NCBI RefSeq assembly: GCF_042652645.1
Contig: NZ_JBHSGU010000009.1
Coordinates: 62,001-126,000, forward strand
Origin: Glaciecola siphonariae
Lineage (GTDB): Bacteria; Pseudomonadota; Gammaproteobacteria; Enterobacterales; Alteromonadaceae
DNA length: 64,000 bases
Reading direction: 5' to 3'
Below, in pieces: positions 27,573-34,290 of this stretch (position 1 is the first letter of the stretch; every line of letters begins with the position of its first letter). The translations under genes and the position numbers were made by a program. The notes under the pieces are model-generated. The model was not told the origin of the DNA. It saw only the letters and a list, made by a program, of their open reading frames with translations, and ran no database searches.

Positions 27573-28610
27573 CTATTTTAACCCCTCATATACGCAAAAC
27601 TTATTAGTTTTACATAGCGTGGTAAATTTGAAAAAAGTCTTTTCGATATGCTCAGGATAAGGCAAAAATCGATTGGCGACTATTGTAAGGCGACTCCCGC
27701 GATTAGACTTAGCATAAGCATCTTTTATAAAGCTTTGAGTAATACCATACTCGTTTTTTAAGCCGTCATGAAAGGGCGGATTACTCACAATGTGCTCAAA
27801 ATGGGAATGTAGCTCTTGCATGCCGTCACTCGCAATAACCTCAGCCTCTAGCTCATTGAGCAAAAGCGTTTGCTTGCTACAGTAAATGGCAAGCGCCGAA
27901 ATGTCGCTCATAGTTACTTTAAGCTTGGTATTAGCCATCTTGAAATAACTGCCAATAATGCCCGTCCCACAGGCAAAATCGTAAAGCTTGCCGCGCATTT
28001 TTCGAAGATTTTCAGGGTCTGCAAATTGTTGAAGTAATAGCTGTGTGCCGGGGTCAAACTGCTTGTGCCCAAACACTCCAGGCAATGAAAACACTTTTAG
28101 CGTTTTATGATTGACTTGATAGCTGCGCTCAACACCATAGCTGTTGATATCAAAACTTAATAGCGGCGACTCAACCGTGCAGGCAATCAGGCCACAATGT
28201 TTAGCGCTATCGAGTTTATTTACATGCACGCCAATACGCTCAAGCTGCTTAGGCACACTTTTTATGCCGCCTTTGTTTTCACCCACTACCATTAGCAAAC
28301 CATTGGGTTTAATTAGATGCGCCATATTTGCGAGCAGCATATCTAGATGCTGCTTGGCCTTGGGCATGTAGACCACAATACCGTCGAAGGCTTCAGTTAC
28401 CTGCAAAATATCAAAGGCCGCACTGAATACGTGCTTTTCAGGCGCGATTTTATGCAAAGCTTTAAAGCTATCAAACTGTTGATGTAAACCAATAATATCG
28501 CCCTGCAGCTCGCTGAAAATAGCTGTGTCGCTTGGATTGACCAAGGCCCATCGACCGCTTTCAAATAAGGCTTTATTTCGAATCAGTAATTGACTGGGTA
28601 ACGAAAGCAT
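27573..28610 (-). CDS. rsmC: 16S rRNA (guanine1207-N2)-methyltransferase RsmC
   Basis: About 345 residues. It is a tandem of two methyltransferase-like halves: an N-terminal degenerate one and a C-terminal active one with SAM motif DFACGTGIIG and catalytic NPPFHDG. It methylates G1207 of 16S rRNA in the 30S subunit. The ATG at 28610 overlaps the trmB stop (TGATG); a TTG one codon earlier is less likely. Coupled with trmB upstream and glgA downstream on the same strand. Confidence 0.93.
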   Translation of the reverse strand: MLSLPSQLLIRNKALFESGRWALVNPSDTAIFSELQGDIIGLHQQFDSFKALHKIAPEKHVFSAAFDILQVTEAFDGIVVYMPKAKQHLDMLLANMAHLIKPNGLLMVVGENKGGIKSVPKQLERIGVHVNKLDSAKHCGLIACTVESPLLSFDINSYGVERSYQVNHKTLKVFSLPGVFGHKQFDPGTQLLLQQFADPENLRKMRGKLYDFACGTGIIGSYFKMANTKLKVTMSDISALAIYCSKQTLLLNELEAEVIASDGMQELHSHFEHIVSNPPFHDGLKNEYGITQSFIKDAYAKSNRGSRLTIVANRFLPYPEHIEKTFFKFTTLCKTNKFCVYEGLK

Positions 28611-29329
28611 CAAGATACCCGCTTAAAAATAATATCCCATACGCCATGACCAAGCTTTTGTCCGCGTACCTCAAATTTAGTAATAGGTCGATAGTTGGGG
28701 CGTGGCACAAATACGCCATCGCTTGATGTATTCTCATAGCCCTCGGCTGCCTGCATTACTTCAATCATGTATTGCGCATAGGGCTCCCAGTCGGTCGCCA
28801 TATGAAAGTGTCCGCCAATTTTAAGCTTGCTGCGAATTTTTTGCACAAAATCGCTTTGTACAATACGACGTTTATGATGGCGCTTTTTATGCCAAGGGTC
28901 TGGAAAAAACAGCTGTAAACGATCAAGACTCTCGTCTTTTATGCACGAGGCCAATACCTCAACCGCATCATGCTCAAATACGCGCAGATTGCTCAGTGAG
29001 GCGTCTGCTGCATCAGCTAAACAAGCCCCAACACCCGGACGATGCACCTCTATTCCAATAAAATCGGTTTGCGGTGCATGTTGTGCCATTTCAACTAATG
29101 ACTTGCCCATACCAAAGCCAATTTCAAGCACGCGCGGCGCCTCACGGCCAAACACTTCGTTTAAATTAAGCAAACCTTGCTCGATGTTTAAACCCATATG
29201 CGGCCACTGCTCTTCTAGGGCTTTGCCCTGCGCTTTAGTTAAGCGACCTTCGCGCTTAACAAAGCTTTTTACCTTTGAAATATACACACCCGCTTGGCGA
29301 GCTTCTTCTTCTGACTTAAAACGACTCAT
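28610..29329 (-). CDS. trmB: tRNA (guanine46-N7)-methyltransferase TrmB
   Basis: 239 residues from the ATG at 29329; an upstream GTG (29383) would add 18. Conserved features are VKSFVKREGRLTKAQ, SAM motif LEIGFGMGKSL, the FFPDPWHKKRHHKRR motif that defines TrmB, and a C-terminal TKFEVRGQKLGHGVWD. It makes m7G46 in the variable loop of tRNAs. It heads a compact trmB-rsmC-glgA unit and is divergent from mutY. E. coli TrmB is of similar length, which supports the shorter start. Confidence 0.94.
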   Translation of the reverse strand: MSRFKSEEEARQAGVYISKVKSFVKREGRLTKAQGKALEEQWPHMGLNIEQGLLNLNEVFGREAPRVLEIGFGMGKSLVEMAQHAPQTDFIGIEVHRPGVGACLADAADASLSNLRVFEHDAVEVLASCIKDESLDRLQLFFPDPWHKKRHHKRRIVQSDFVQKIRSKLKIGGHFHMATDWEPYAQYMIEVMQAAEGYENTSSDGVFVPRPNYRPITKFEVRGQKLGHGVWDIIFKRVS

Positions 29330-29502
29330 ATATGCATGAACTTTCTGTTTGTAGGGTTTTGAGCGTGCGCTTATGTTGTGCACATGTGTTCCAAATTTGC
29401 GAACGCTCGTATATCTTGACGAGTATTATAAAGCATTGTGATTGTTCTGTATTTTTAAAATCGCTTTGAATAAGTAAACCACCTTAGGATTACCACGCAA
29501 TA

Positions 29503-30621
29503 ATGACAGCCTTTTCCTTTTCTCATGCGGTGCTCACGTGGTTTGACGAACACGGGCGCAAGCAACTTCCATGGCAACAAAACAAAAGCCGTTATTCGGT
29601 TTGGATATCTGAGATCATGCTTCAGCAGACTCAGGTAAAAACCGTCATCCCGTATTTTGAGCGCTTTATGCAGAAGTTCCCCGATGCAGTGGCACTTGCT
29701 GATGCGCCCATAGATGAAGTGCTTCATTTGTGGACAGGCCTAGGTTACTACGCCAGAGCGCGCAATCTGCACAAAGCCGCAGTGCGTGTTAAAGACGAAC
29801 ATCAGGGCATTATGCCCGATACATTTGAGCAAATTGTAGCCTTACCCGGCATAGGCCGCTCTACCGCGGCAGCCATTTTATCTTTAGCAGACAACAAGCC
29901 TTACGTTATTTTAGACGGCAATGTAAAACGCGTGCTGGGGCGCTATTTTGCTGTTGACGGCTGGCCCGGCAATAAAAAAATAGAAGACAGTATGTGGAAC
30001 ATGGCGCAGTCTATCGCGCCGCCAGCGCGTCATGGTGATTATACCCAAGCCATGATGGATTTAGGCGCTACGCTGTGCACGCGCAGCAAGCCACGATGCG
30101 AAGACTGTCCTGTGCAAAGCCGATGCTTGGCATTTGCCCAAGGCAGGCAAAGTGAGCTGCCGCATAAAAAACCCAAAAAGAGCATACCGAGCAAACACAC
30201 TTACATGATTATACCGTTTTACAAAGGCAGTGTATTAATGCATCAGCGCCCAGCAAGCGGCATATGGGGTGGGCTATGGGGGTTTATTGAGTGCGATGAA
30301 AGCAACAAACAACGGCGTATTGAACAATTGATTGGAAAAGATGCGCAAAGTAATGATAGCGTGGTGGCCCTTGAGGCGTTTCGTCACACATTTAGTCATT
30401 TCCATTTAGACATTTCTCCAATATTGCTACACTTGCCTGAACTACCCGAGCCATTGCCTATGTATGCAGATAACAAAAAGAAAGGGCTTAAAAAGTCGGA
30501 AGTGGCTGAGCCAGAAGCGTCGGGGCAAGCTAGCATGTGGTATAACATTGGGGCTGGCTCAGAAGTCGGCTTGGCGGCTCCCACGGTAAAAATATTAAAA
30601 GCAATTGAAACGAATTTATAA
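29503..30621 (+). CDS. mutY: A/G-specific adenine glycosylase MutY
   Basis: 372 residues: catalytic Glu37 in SEIMLQQTQV, helix-hairpin-helix LPGIGRSTA, catalytic Asp near 139 in LDGNVKRVL, the 4Fe-4S cluster Cys set C-x6-C-x2-C-x5-C (about 192-208), and a C-terminal NUDIX-like 8-oxoG recognition domain. It removes adenine mispaired with 8-oxoguanine. A short insertion (NKKKGLKKSEVAEPEASGQ) in the C-terminal domain lengthens it a little beyond E. coli (350). yggX follows after 19 bases, the conserved arrangement. Confidence 0.96.
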   Translation: MTAFSFSHAVLTWFDEHGRKQLPWQQNKSRYSVWISEIMLQQTQVKTVIPYFERFMQKFPDAVALADAPIDEVLHLWTGLGYYARARNLHKAAVRVKDEHQGIMPDTFEQIVALPGIGRSTAAAILSLADNKPYVILDGNVKRVLGRYFAVDGWPGNKKIEDSMWNMAQSIAPPARHGDYTQAMMDLGATLCTRSKPRCEDCPVQSRCLAFAQGRQSELPHKKPKKSIPSKHTYMIIPFYKGSVLMHQRPASGIWGGLWGFIECDESNKQRRIEQLIGKDAQSNDSVVALEAFRHTFSHFHLDISPILLHLPELPEPLPMYADNKKKGLKKSEVAEPEASGQASMWYNIGAGSEVGLAAPTVKILKAIETNL

Positions 30622-30640
30622 CAGAGGAAACATATAGCTT

Positions 30641-30913
30641 ATGGCCAGAACGGTTTACTGCGAACATCTAAAGAAAGACGCCGACGGACTGGATTTTCAG
30701 TTATATCCCGGTGACATTGGCAAACGCATTTTTGATGGAATTTCAAAAGAAGCGTTTGCTCTATGGCAAAAAAAGCAAACCATGTTGATTAACGAGAATA
30801 AATTAAACATGATGAACGCCACCGACCGAAAATTTTTAGAAGAAAAAATGGTCGCGTTTTTGTTTGAAGGCAAAGAGCCAACAATTGAAGGTTACGTTCC
30901 GCCTACAAAATAA
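30641..30913 (+). CDS. yggX: YggX, Fe(II)-trafficking / oxidative damage protection protein
   Basis: 90 residues, the family's normal length, starting MARTVYCEHLKKDADGLDF with the conserved Cys7, and containing YPGDIGKRIF and ATDRKFLEEKM. YggX is a small cytoplasmic protein that protects iron-sulfur enzymes and labile iron pools. It lies directly behind mutY, whose product needs a 4Fe-4S cluster; this pairing is conserved in gammaproteobacteria. Confidence 0.96.
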   Translation: MARTVYCEHLKKDADGLDFQLYPGDIGKRIFDGISKEAFALWQKKQTMLINENKLNMMNATDRKFLEEKMVAFLFEGKEPTIEGYVPPTK

Positions 30914-30984
30914 GCAATTTCCCGCAGCATCGCACAATTAGTGGCTAAACAGACAAAAAATCCCGTAGTTTTAGCAAAAAGCTA

Positions 30985-31013
30985 TTGACTTGGAGGGCGT
31001 AAATCCGTTTAAT
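30985..31013 (+). promoter_or_regulatory. Promoter of tRNA-Phe
   Basis: TTGACT (30985-30990) and TTTAAT (31008-31013) at 17-base spacing, followed by a GC-rich discriminator (ACGCGTCC) of the type found at stringently controlled stable-RNA promoters, about 36 bases before the tRNA. Confidence 0.7.
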
Positions 31014-31049
31014 ACGCGTCCACAGCGATTTGTGATGTCGCACGTGATT

Positions 31050-31125
31050 GCCTCGATAGCTCAGTTGGTAGAGCAGCGGATTGAAAATCCGCGTGTCCCT
31101 GGTTCGATCCCGGGTCGAGGCACCA
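31050..31125 (+). tRNA. pheT-type tRNA (tRNA-Phe): tRNA-Phe (anticodon GAA)
   Basis: A 76-base cloverleaf with encoded CCA. The acceptor GCCTCGA pairs with TCGAGGC, the anticodon stem is GCGGA/TCCGC with loop TTGAAAA (GAA at 31083-31085), and the T-arm contains GGTTCGATCCC. The integrase gene lies 88 bases downstream pointing towards it, which makes its 3' end a likely integration site of the neighbouring island. Confidence 0.96.
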
Positions 31126-31134
31126 TTAATACCT

Positions 31135-31163
31135 AAGCCCTGCAAGAGATTGCGGGGCTTTTT
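31135..31163 (+). terminator. Terminator of tRNA-Phe
   Basis: AAGCCCTGCAA/TTGCGGGGCTT hairpin (11 pairs including one T-G) followed by TTTT, 9 bases after the tRNA. Confidence 0.85.
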
Positions 31164-31213
31164 AATTTCTAGCCCCAATTCAACTTTCCAAATAAAAACG
31201 TTTTTTCCAAAAA

Positions 31214-32221
31214 CTACACTCGTTTCTCGAACGGCTCTACCCGTGTTCCAAGCATACTATAATGTTGCTTGGTAACGGAAGTACTTGTGTGACCAACCGT
31301 TTTGCTAGCCCTCGCCAGGTCATTGCAGTCAGTTACCACTTTATTCCTCAAATATCTCTCAGCAAACCTTTTTTCTAGACCATTTTTTGACGCCTTAACC
31401 ATTGCTCTCTGCCAAGCACTACTAAATGATTCAGCGTTATGTGGCTCACCTGTTTTACTAGTAAAAAAATATTTCGAACCGAATGGAATTGAATCTGTTA
31501 TTAAGTCTATTAATGCTTTCAAATCATCAGTCCAATCAAACATTAAAGCTCCACCCCCTTTGGAAATATCGTGCACAAAGAAACAGCTTTCTAAAATCAT
31601 TGATGTATTGAGTTTCAGCATTGCAGATTGCCTTAGCCCACGTATCAGCTTCAAATCTATGTACAGAGATAGCCATGCGGGAGTGTAAGTTTTAAATATA
31701 AGAATCTGTTCGTCAGTGATATATCTTTCTAACTTCTTTGCGGCTTTCGCTGGGAATTCACTTTTACGCCTAATACTTGCTGCTGGGTTGTTGATTGGAA
31801 GCCCCCAAAAGGGTGCTTGTTTGAACATGACAGAAAGTAAACTCATTTCTCTATTTACTCGCACGGCAGCTTCTTCAGACCTCAATGAGTAATATTGCGC
31901 AACGTCCACTGAGGTGACGTCGGTCGCGTATAAATTGCCTAATCGATGTCTTAGTTGTTTTGCAGACTTAAGCTCATCTGCATGCGTTGTAGGAGCTTTT
32001 AAAGGTGATAGTTCAATCATGTACCTATCAATTAAATCGGCCATGCTAACTAATCTTTCATGATGTGGCATCAACTTGTAGTAGCTTGAGATAGCGCAGC
32101 TTAAATCTCGCCCCAACTGATGATACTTGTTATGCGCATCTACGAAGTAAAACATTCCTGACTTTTTATCTTGGTAAACCTTAGGTGGTAGATGAATATT
32201 TGATTTACGAGGACGTCCCAT
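31214..32221 (-). CDS. Tyrosine-type site-specific integrase
   Basis: 335 residues. An N-terminal AT-hook-like basic start (MGRPRKS) is followed by a core-binding helical region and a C-terminal catalytic domain. The first catalytic Arg is in LIRGLRQSAML; the second box reads ERYLRNKVV, so the usual His of HxxR is not His, a variation seen in some phage integrases. Then come GH (TVGHTS) and the Tyr nucleophile in KQHYSM. The gene points at tRNA-Phe, the usual arrangement at the attachment end. It starts one base after the DUF4224 stop, so the two are co-expressed. Confidence 0.9.
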   Translation of the reverse strand: MGRPRKSNIHLPPKVYQDKKSGMFYFVDAHNKYHQLGRDLSCAISSYYKLMPHHERLVSMADLIDRYMIELSPLKAPTTHADELKSAKQLRHRLGNLYATDVTSVDVAQYYSLRSEEAAVRVNREMSLLSVMFKQAPFWGLPINNPAASIRRKSEFPAKAAKKLERYITDEQILIFKTYTPAWLSLYIDLKLIRGLRQSAMLKLNTSMILESCFFVHDISKGGGALMFDWTDDLKALIDLITDSIPFGSKYFFTSKTGEPHNAESFSSAWQRAMVKASKNGLEKRFAERYLRNKVVTDCNDLARASKTVGHTSTSVTKQHYSMLGTRVEPFEKRV

Positions 32222-32222
32222 A

Positions 32223-32456
32223 TCATTCTCCCTCAGCTTGTTTAAGAGGCTTAGAAATTACTCGCTCTTTGTTGCCATTGAATTTAGTGCTGTTGTTTGA
32301 TTGGACTATCGATTGAGCTACGACTTGCGGGTAACCGTTGCGGTCTAGCTTAAAAGAAATATTTGATTTTGAAAGGTGTTCGACTTGGAGTTTACGTACT
32401 TTTGTACCCGTAAGTCTGACTACATCTTCTTTGTTTAAAAATATCGAATTGTTCAT
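32223..32456 (-). CDS. DUF4224-type small protein, likely integrase accessory factor
   Basis: 77 residues; FLNKEDVVRLTGTKVRKLQVEHL followed by ISFKLDRNGYPQVV matches the pattern of the DUF4224 family, small proteins encoded just upstream of tyrosine integrases in prophages. The helix-turn-helix-like shape suggests DNA binding, perhaps as excisionase or integrase regulator (inference). AGGA lies 6 bases before the ATG. The upstream 70 bases hold nested inverted repeats that include this ribosome site. Confidence 0.75.
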   Translation of the reverse strand: MNNSIFLNKEDVVRLTGTKVRKLQVEHLSKSNISFKLDRNGYPQVVAQSIVQSNNSTKFNGNKERVISKPLKQAEGE

Positions 32457-32529
32457 GGTTTTCCTCAGTTAACGTTTCCAAAAAATCATCTAACTCCCGA
32501 CGTTAACTGCTAAAAGGTTTGGGAAAACC
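32457..32529 (-). promoter_or_regulatory. Nested inverted repeats covering the DUF4224 leader and ribosome site
   Basis: Two pairs of arms are nested: GGTTTTCC (32457-32464) with GGAAAACC (32522-32529), and CAGTTAACG (32466-32474) with CGTTAACTG (32501-32509). In the minus-strand transcript the left arms include the ribosome-binding AGGA and touch the start codon. They could be operator half-sites, integrase/excisionase arm sites, or an RNA structure masking the start. Confidence 0.55.
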
Positions 32530-32919
32530 TCGATACTTTAAGAAACCTTAGCGAAGTTGAACAAAAACGCAAGTACTACAATTTCTTGGTTTACCTTAAT
32601 AATGCAAAATCTCACAATTTTTATAATGTGACGATTTGATACACCCTTAGCCCTTGTGCTGTTTGGGTTTCTTAAAATAATTGGGGTCAAAACAAAAATC
32701 AAAAAATCGAATAAATTACCAATTTGACCCCCCCTTAGCCCACGAATTACCTGGGTTGGGTTTAAAAGGATGCACATCCATCAGGTGTGTCAATTTTTTA
32801 GAGTCAAAAATAAAAATTGTAGAAAGAAAAAATATTTTAAATTGTTTACAAAATTTGCGTTGCGCTCGAAAATTGCACATATTCAAGTAATAGATTCCAC
32901 CCCTACTTAGGAGAAAAGG
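32530..32919. repeat. Gene-free stretch with short direct and inverted repeats
   Basis: No convincing gene is seen here. The stretch holds TTTAAGAAACC (32537-32547) inverted to GGTTTCTTAAA (32666-32676), GGGGTCAAA (32683-32691) inverted to TTTGACCCC (32723-32731), and three CTTAGC-containing copies (near 32547, 32645 and 32733), the last two each followed by a TGGGTTT box. The position beside int fits an attP-arm or operator region. A 79-codon minus frame here (32538-32777) has no ribosome site and odd composition. Confidence 0.45.
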
Positions 32920-33387
32920 ATGGTAAATTCAGACGAGATGATGGAACAGAAAGTTAACCGCCTTTTTTACCAATGCGATTCGTTCTTTGAGGTATTCAAG
33001 ATAACGCTTCAGCTAACTTTTTGGGACGGATTTACAGTATCTGAAAACAAAACTAGAGCCGCGTCGGGGTTTGCAGTCGGCTTACTATTTTCTATTTATG
33101 TAGTAACGATGAAGGATGAAAAGGCATTTTTTTTGTTTTTAGTATATTTAAGCCTCGGCAGTATTTTTGCATCAATCCTGCTTTGCTTAGTATTCAGCAA
33201 GGGTGGATTTTTCTCATATACTTTTTACGCTATGGGTATGCCTTTGATAATAGGATTTATTCCCTGTCTAACTTTGATCTGCGGTTTTACGTTCACTAGG
33301 CATTACGTTTCGTTTAGACATGATATGCGTTTTAATTACTCTGGAAGGCTTACTGGTACCAAGGGATCTGATCGAACGCGGCTCTAG
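32920..33387 (+). CDS. Small integral membrane protein, unknown
   Basis: 155 residues with a 45-residue hydrophilic acidic start, then three to four hydrophobic segments (about 49-63, 70-90, 105-125) and a basic tail (RLTGTKGSDRTRL). GGAGAAAAGG precedes the ATG. I do not recognise a family. It is the first plus-strand gene of the island and converges with a 38-codon minus-strand gene. A role in the island's defence functions (for example as a membrane effector) is possible but nothing in the sequence proves it. Confidence 0.6.
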   Translation: MVNSDEMMEQKVNRLFYQCDSFFEVFKITLQLTFWDGFTVSENKTRAASGFAVGLLFSIYVVTMKDEKAFFLFLVYLSLGSIFASILLCLVFSKGGFFSYTFYAMGMPLIIGFIPCLTLICGFTFTRHYVSFRHDMRFNYSGRLTGTKGSDRTRL

Positions 33388-33406
33388 CCTAAAGCTTTGA
33401 GGGTTG

Positions 33407-33523
33407 TTAGTAAATAAATAAGGTTGCAACCGCGAAAATAATGGCTGCGTAAAAAATGCAAACTATCCACTCATTCTTATCTTCAGTAATCATTTCTTGT
33501 TTATGATCCGACCAAGTTTTCAT
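33407..33523 (-). CDS. 38-residue single-pass membrane peptide
   Basis: A short frame with a strong ribosome site (GGCAGGAG, 7 bases from the ATG). The product has a charged N-terminal half (MKTWSDHKQEMITEDKNEW) and one hydrophobic helix (IVCIFYAAIIFAVATLF) up to the C-terminus. The shape is that of small membrane regulators or type I toxins. It lies tail to tail with the 155-residue membrane protein gene, 19 bases apart. It is supported by ribosome site, frame and composition only. Confidence 0.5.
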   Translation of the reverse strand: MKTWSDHKQEMITEDKNEWIVCIFYAAIIFAVATLFIY

Positions 33524-33569
33524 GTTTGTACTCCTGCCAATACTTAGATTGCTTAATATATAAAACCAG

Positions 33570-33670
33570 CGTAAATAAAACGACCATTTTCTTTGCCAAT
33601 TTAAAAAGCGCAGTTTTAATCAATTATTCTGGATTAAGCGTAAAACAATCCGTAAAGTAAACTACGTAAA
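33570..33670 (+). repeat. Repeated CGTAAA motifs upstream of the serine recombinase
   Basis: CGTAAA occurs at 33570, 33639, 33651 and 33665, the last three at 12- and 14-base spacing and ending 28 bases before the recombinase ATG. They may be recombinase or regulator binding sites. Confidence 0.4.
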
Positions 33671-33698
33671 TTATACCTACCTATTATTTGAGGCTGAA

Positions 33699-34259
33699 AT
33701 GATAATTGGTTATGCGCGTGTTAGCACTGACGATCAATCACAAAGCGCACAAATAGATGCATTGAACGCAGCTGGGTGCGAGCGCATATTTCGAGAGAAA
33801 TGCAGTGGCCAATCAAAACTTCGCCCAGAACTAGAGCGATTGACAGATACTCTGCGTGCGGGAGATATTATTGTTGTTCAGCGTTTAGATCGGTTAGGTC
33901 GTAGCTTAAAAGATTTAATTGAGTTGTTGGATGGTTTTAAATGTCAGAAAGTCCAATTTATCAGTCTCAATGAGAACATAGATACCACTACAGCCGTTGG
34001 TGAGTTAGCGTTTCATATGATCGGTTCCATTGCTCAATTCGAGCGTAAGCTAATCTCAGAAAGAACTAAAGCTGGCCTTGCGGCGGCAAGAGCGAGAGGC
34101 CGAAAAGGTGGTCGAAAGCCAAAGCTGACGGAGAGTGACATCAAAAAGGCTCATGCAATGCTGCGTGCCCCCGAAATGACAAAGGCTGAAGTTGCGAGTC
34201 ATTTTTCAGTGAGTCGGCCGACCCTCAATAAAATGTTAGATTTGAGCAAACTTAGTTAG
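33699..34259 (+). CDS. Serine recombinase (resolvase/invertase family)
   Basis: 186 residues: an N-terminal catalytic domain with Ser9 in YARVSTDDQ, then GDIIVVQRLDRLGRS and NENIDTTTAVGELAFHMIGSIAQFERKLISERTK, a long E helix, the basic RARGRKGGRKPK, and a C-terminal helix-turn-helix (KAEVASHFSVSRPTLNKML). It should cut and rejoin DNA at a short dyad by a 5'-phosphoserine link. The next gene, a large PHP-ABC ATPase, starts only 31 bases after its stop, so both are probably on one transcript. A small hairpin (GCTTGT/ACAAGC, 34259-34276) lies between them. Confidence 0.93.
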   Translation: MIIGYARVSTDDQSQSAQIDALNAAGCERIFREKCSGQSKLRPELERLTDTLRAGDIIVVQRLDRLGRSLKDLIELLDGFKCQKVQFISLNENIDTTTAVGELAFHMIGSIAQFERKLISERTKAGLAAARARGRKGGRKPKLTESDIKKAHAMLRAPEMTKAEVASHFSVSRPTLNKMLDLSKLS

Positions 34260-34290
34260 CTTGTCATTTTACAAGCATGGAGAGCAAATG

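Noticed and set aside
31214..32221. Integrase as an inactive pseudogene because the HxxR histidine is absent
   Set aside because: Both Arg, the GH pair and the Tyr are present and the frame is intact. Variation at that His is known in active integrases.
32538..32777. Minus-strand frame of 79 codons in the gap beside the integrase
   Set aside because: No ribosome site, no recognisable family, and it overlaps the inverted repeats. Low-complexity AT-rich DNA explains it.
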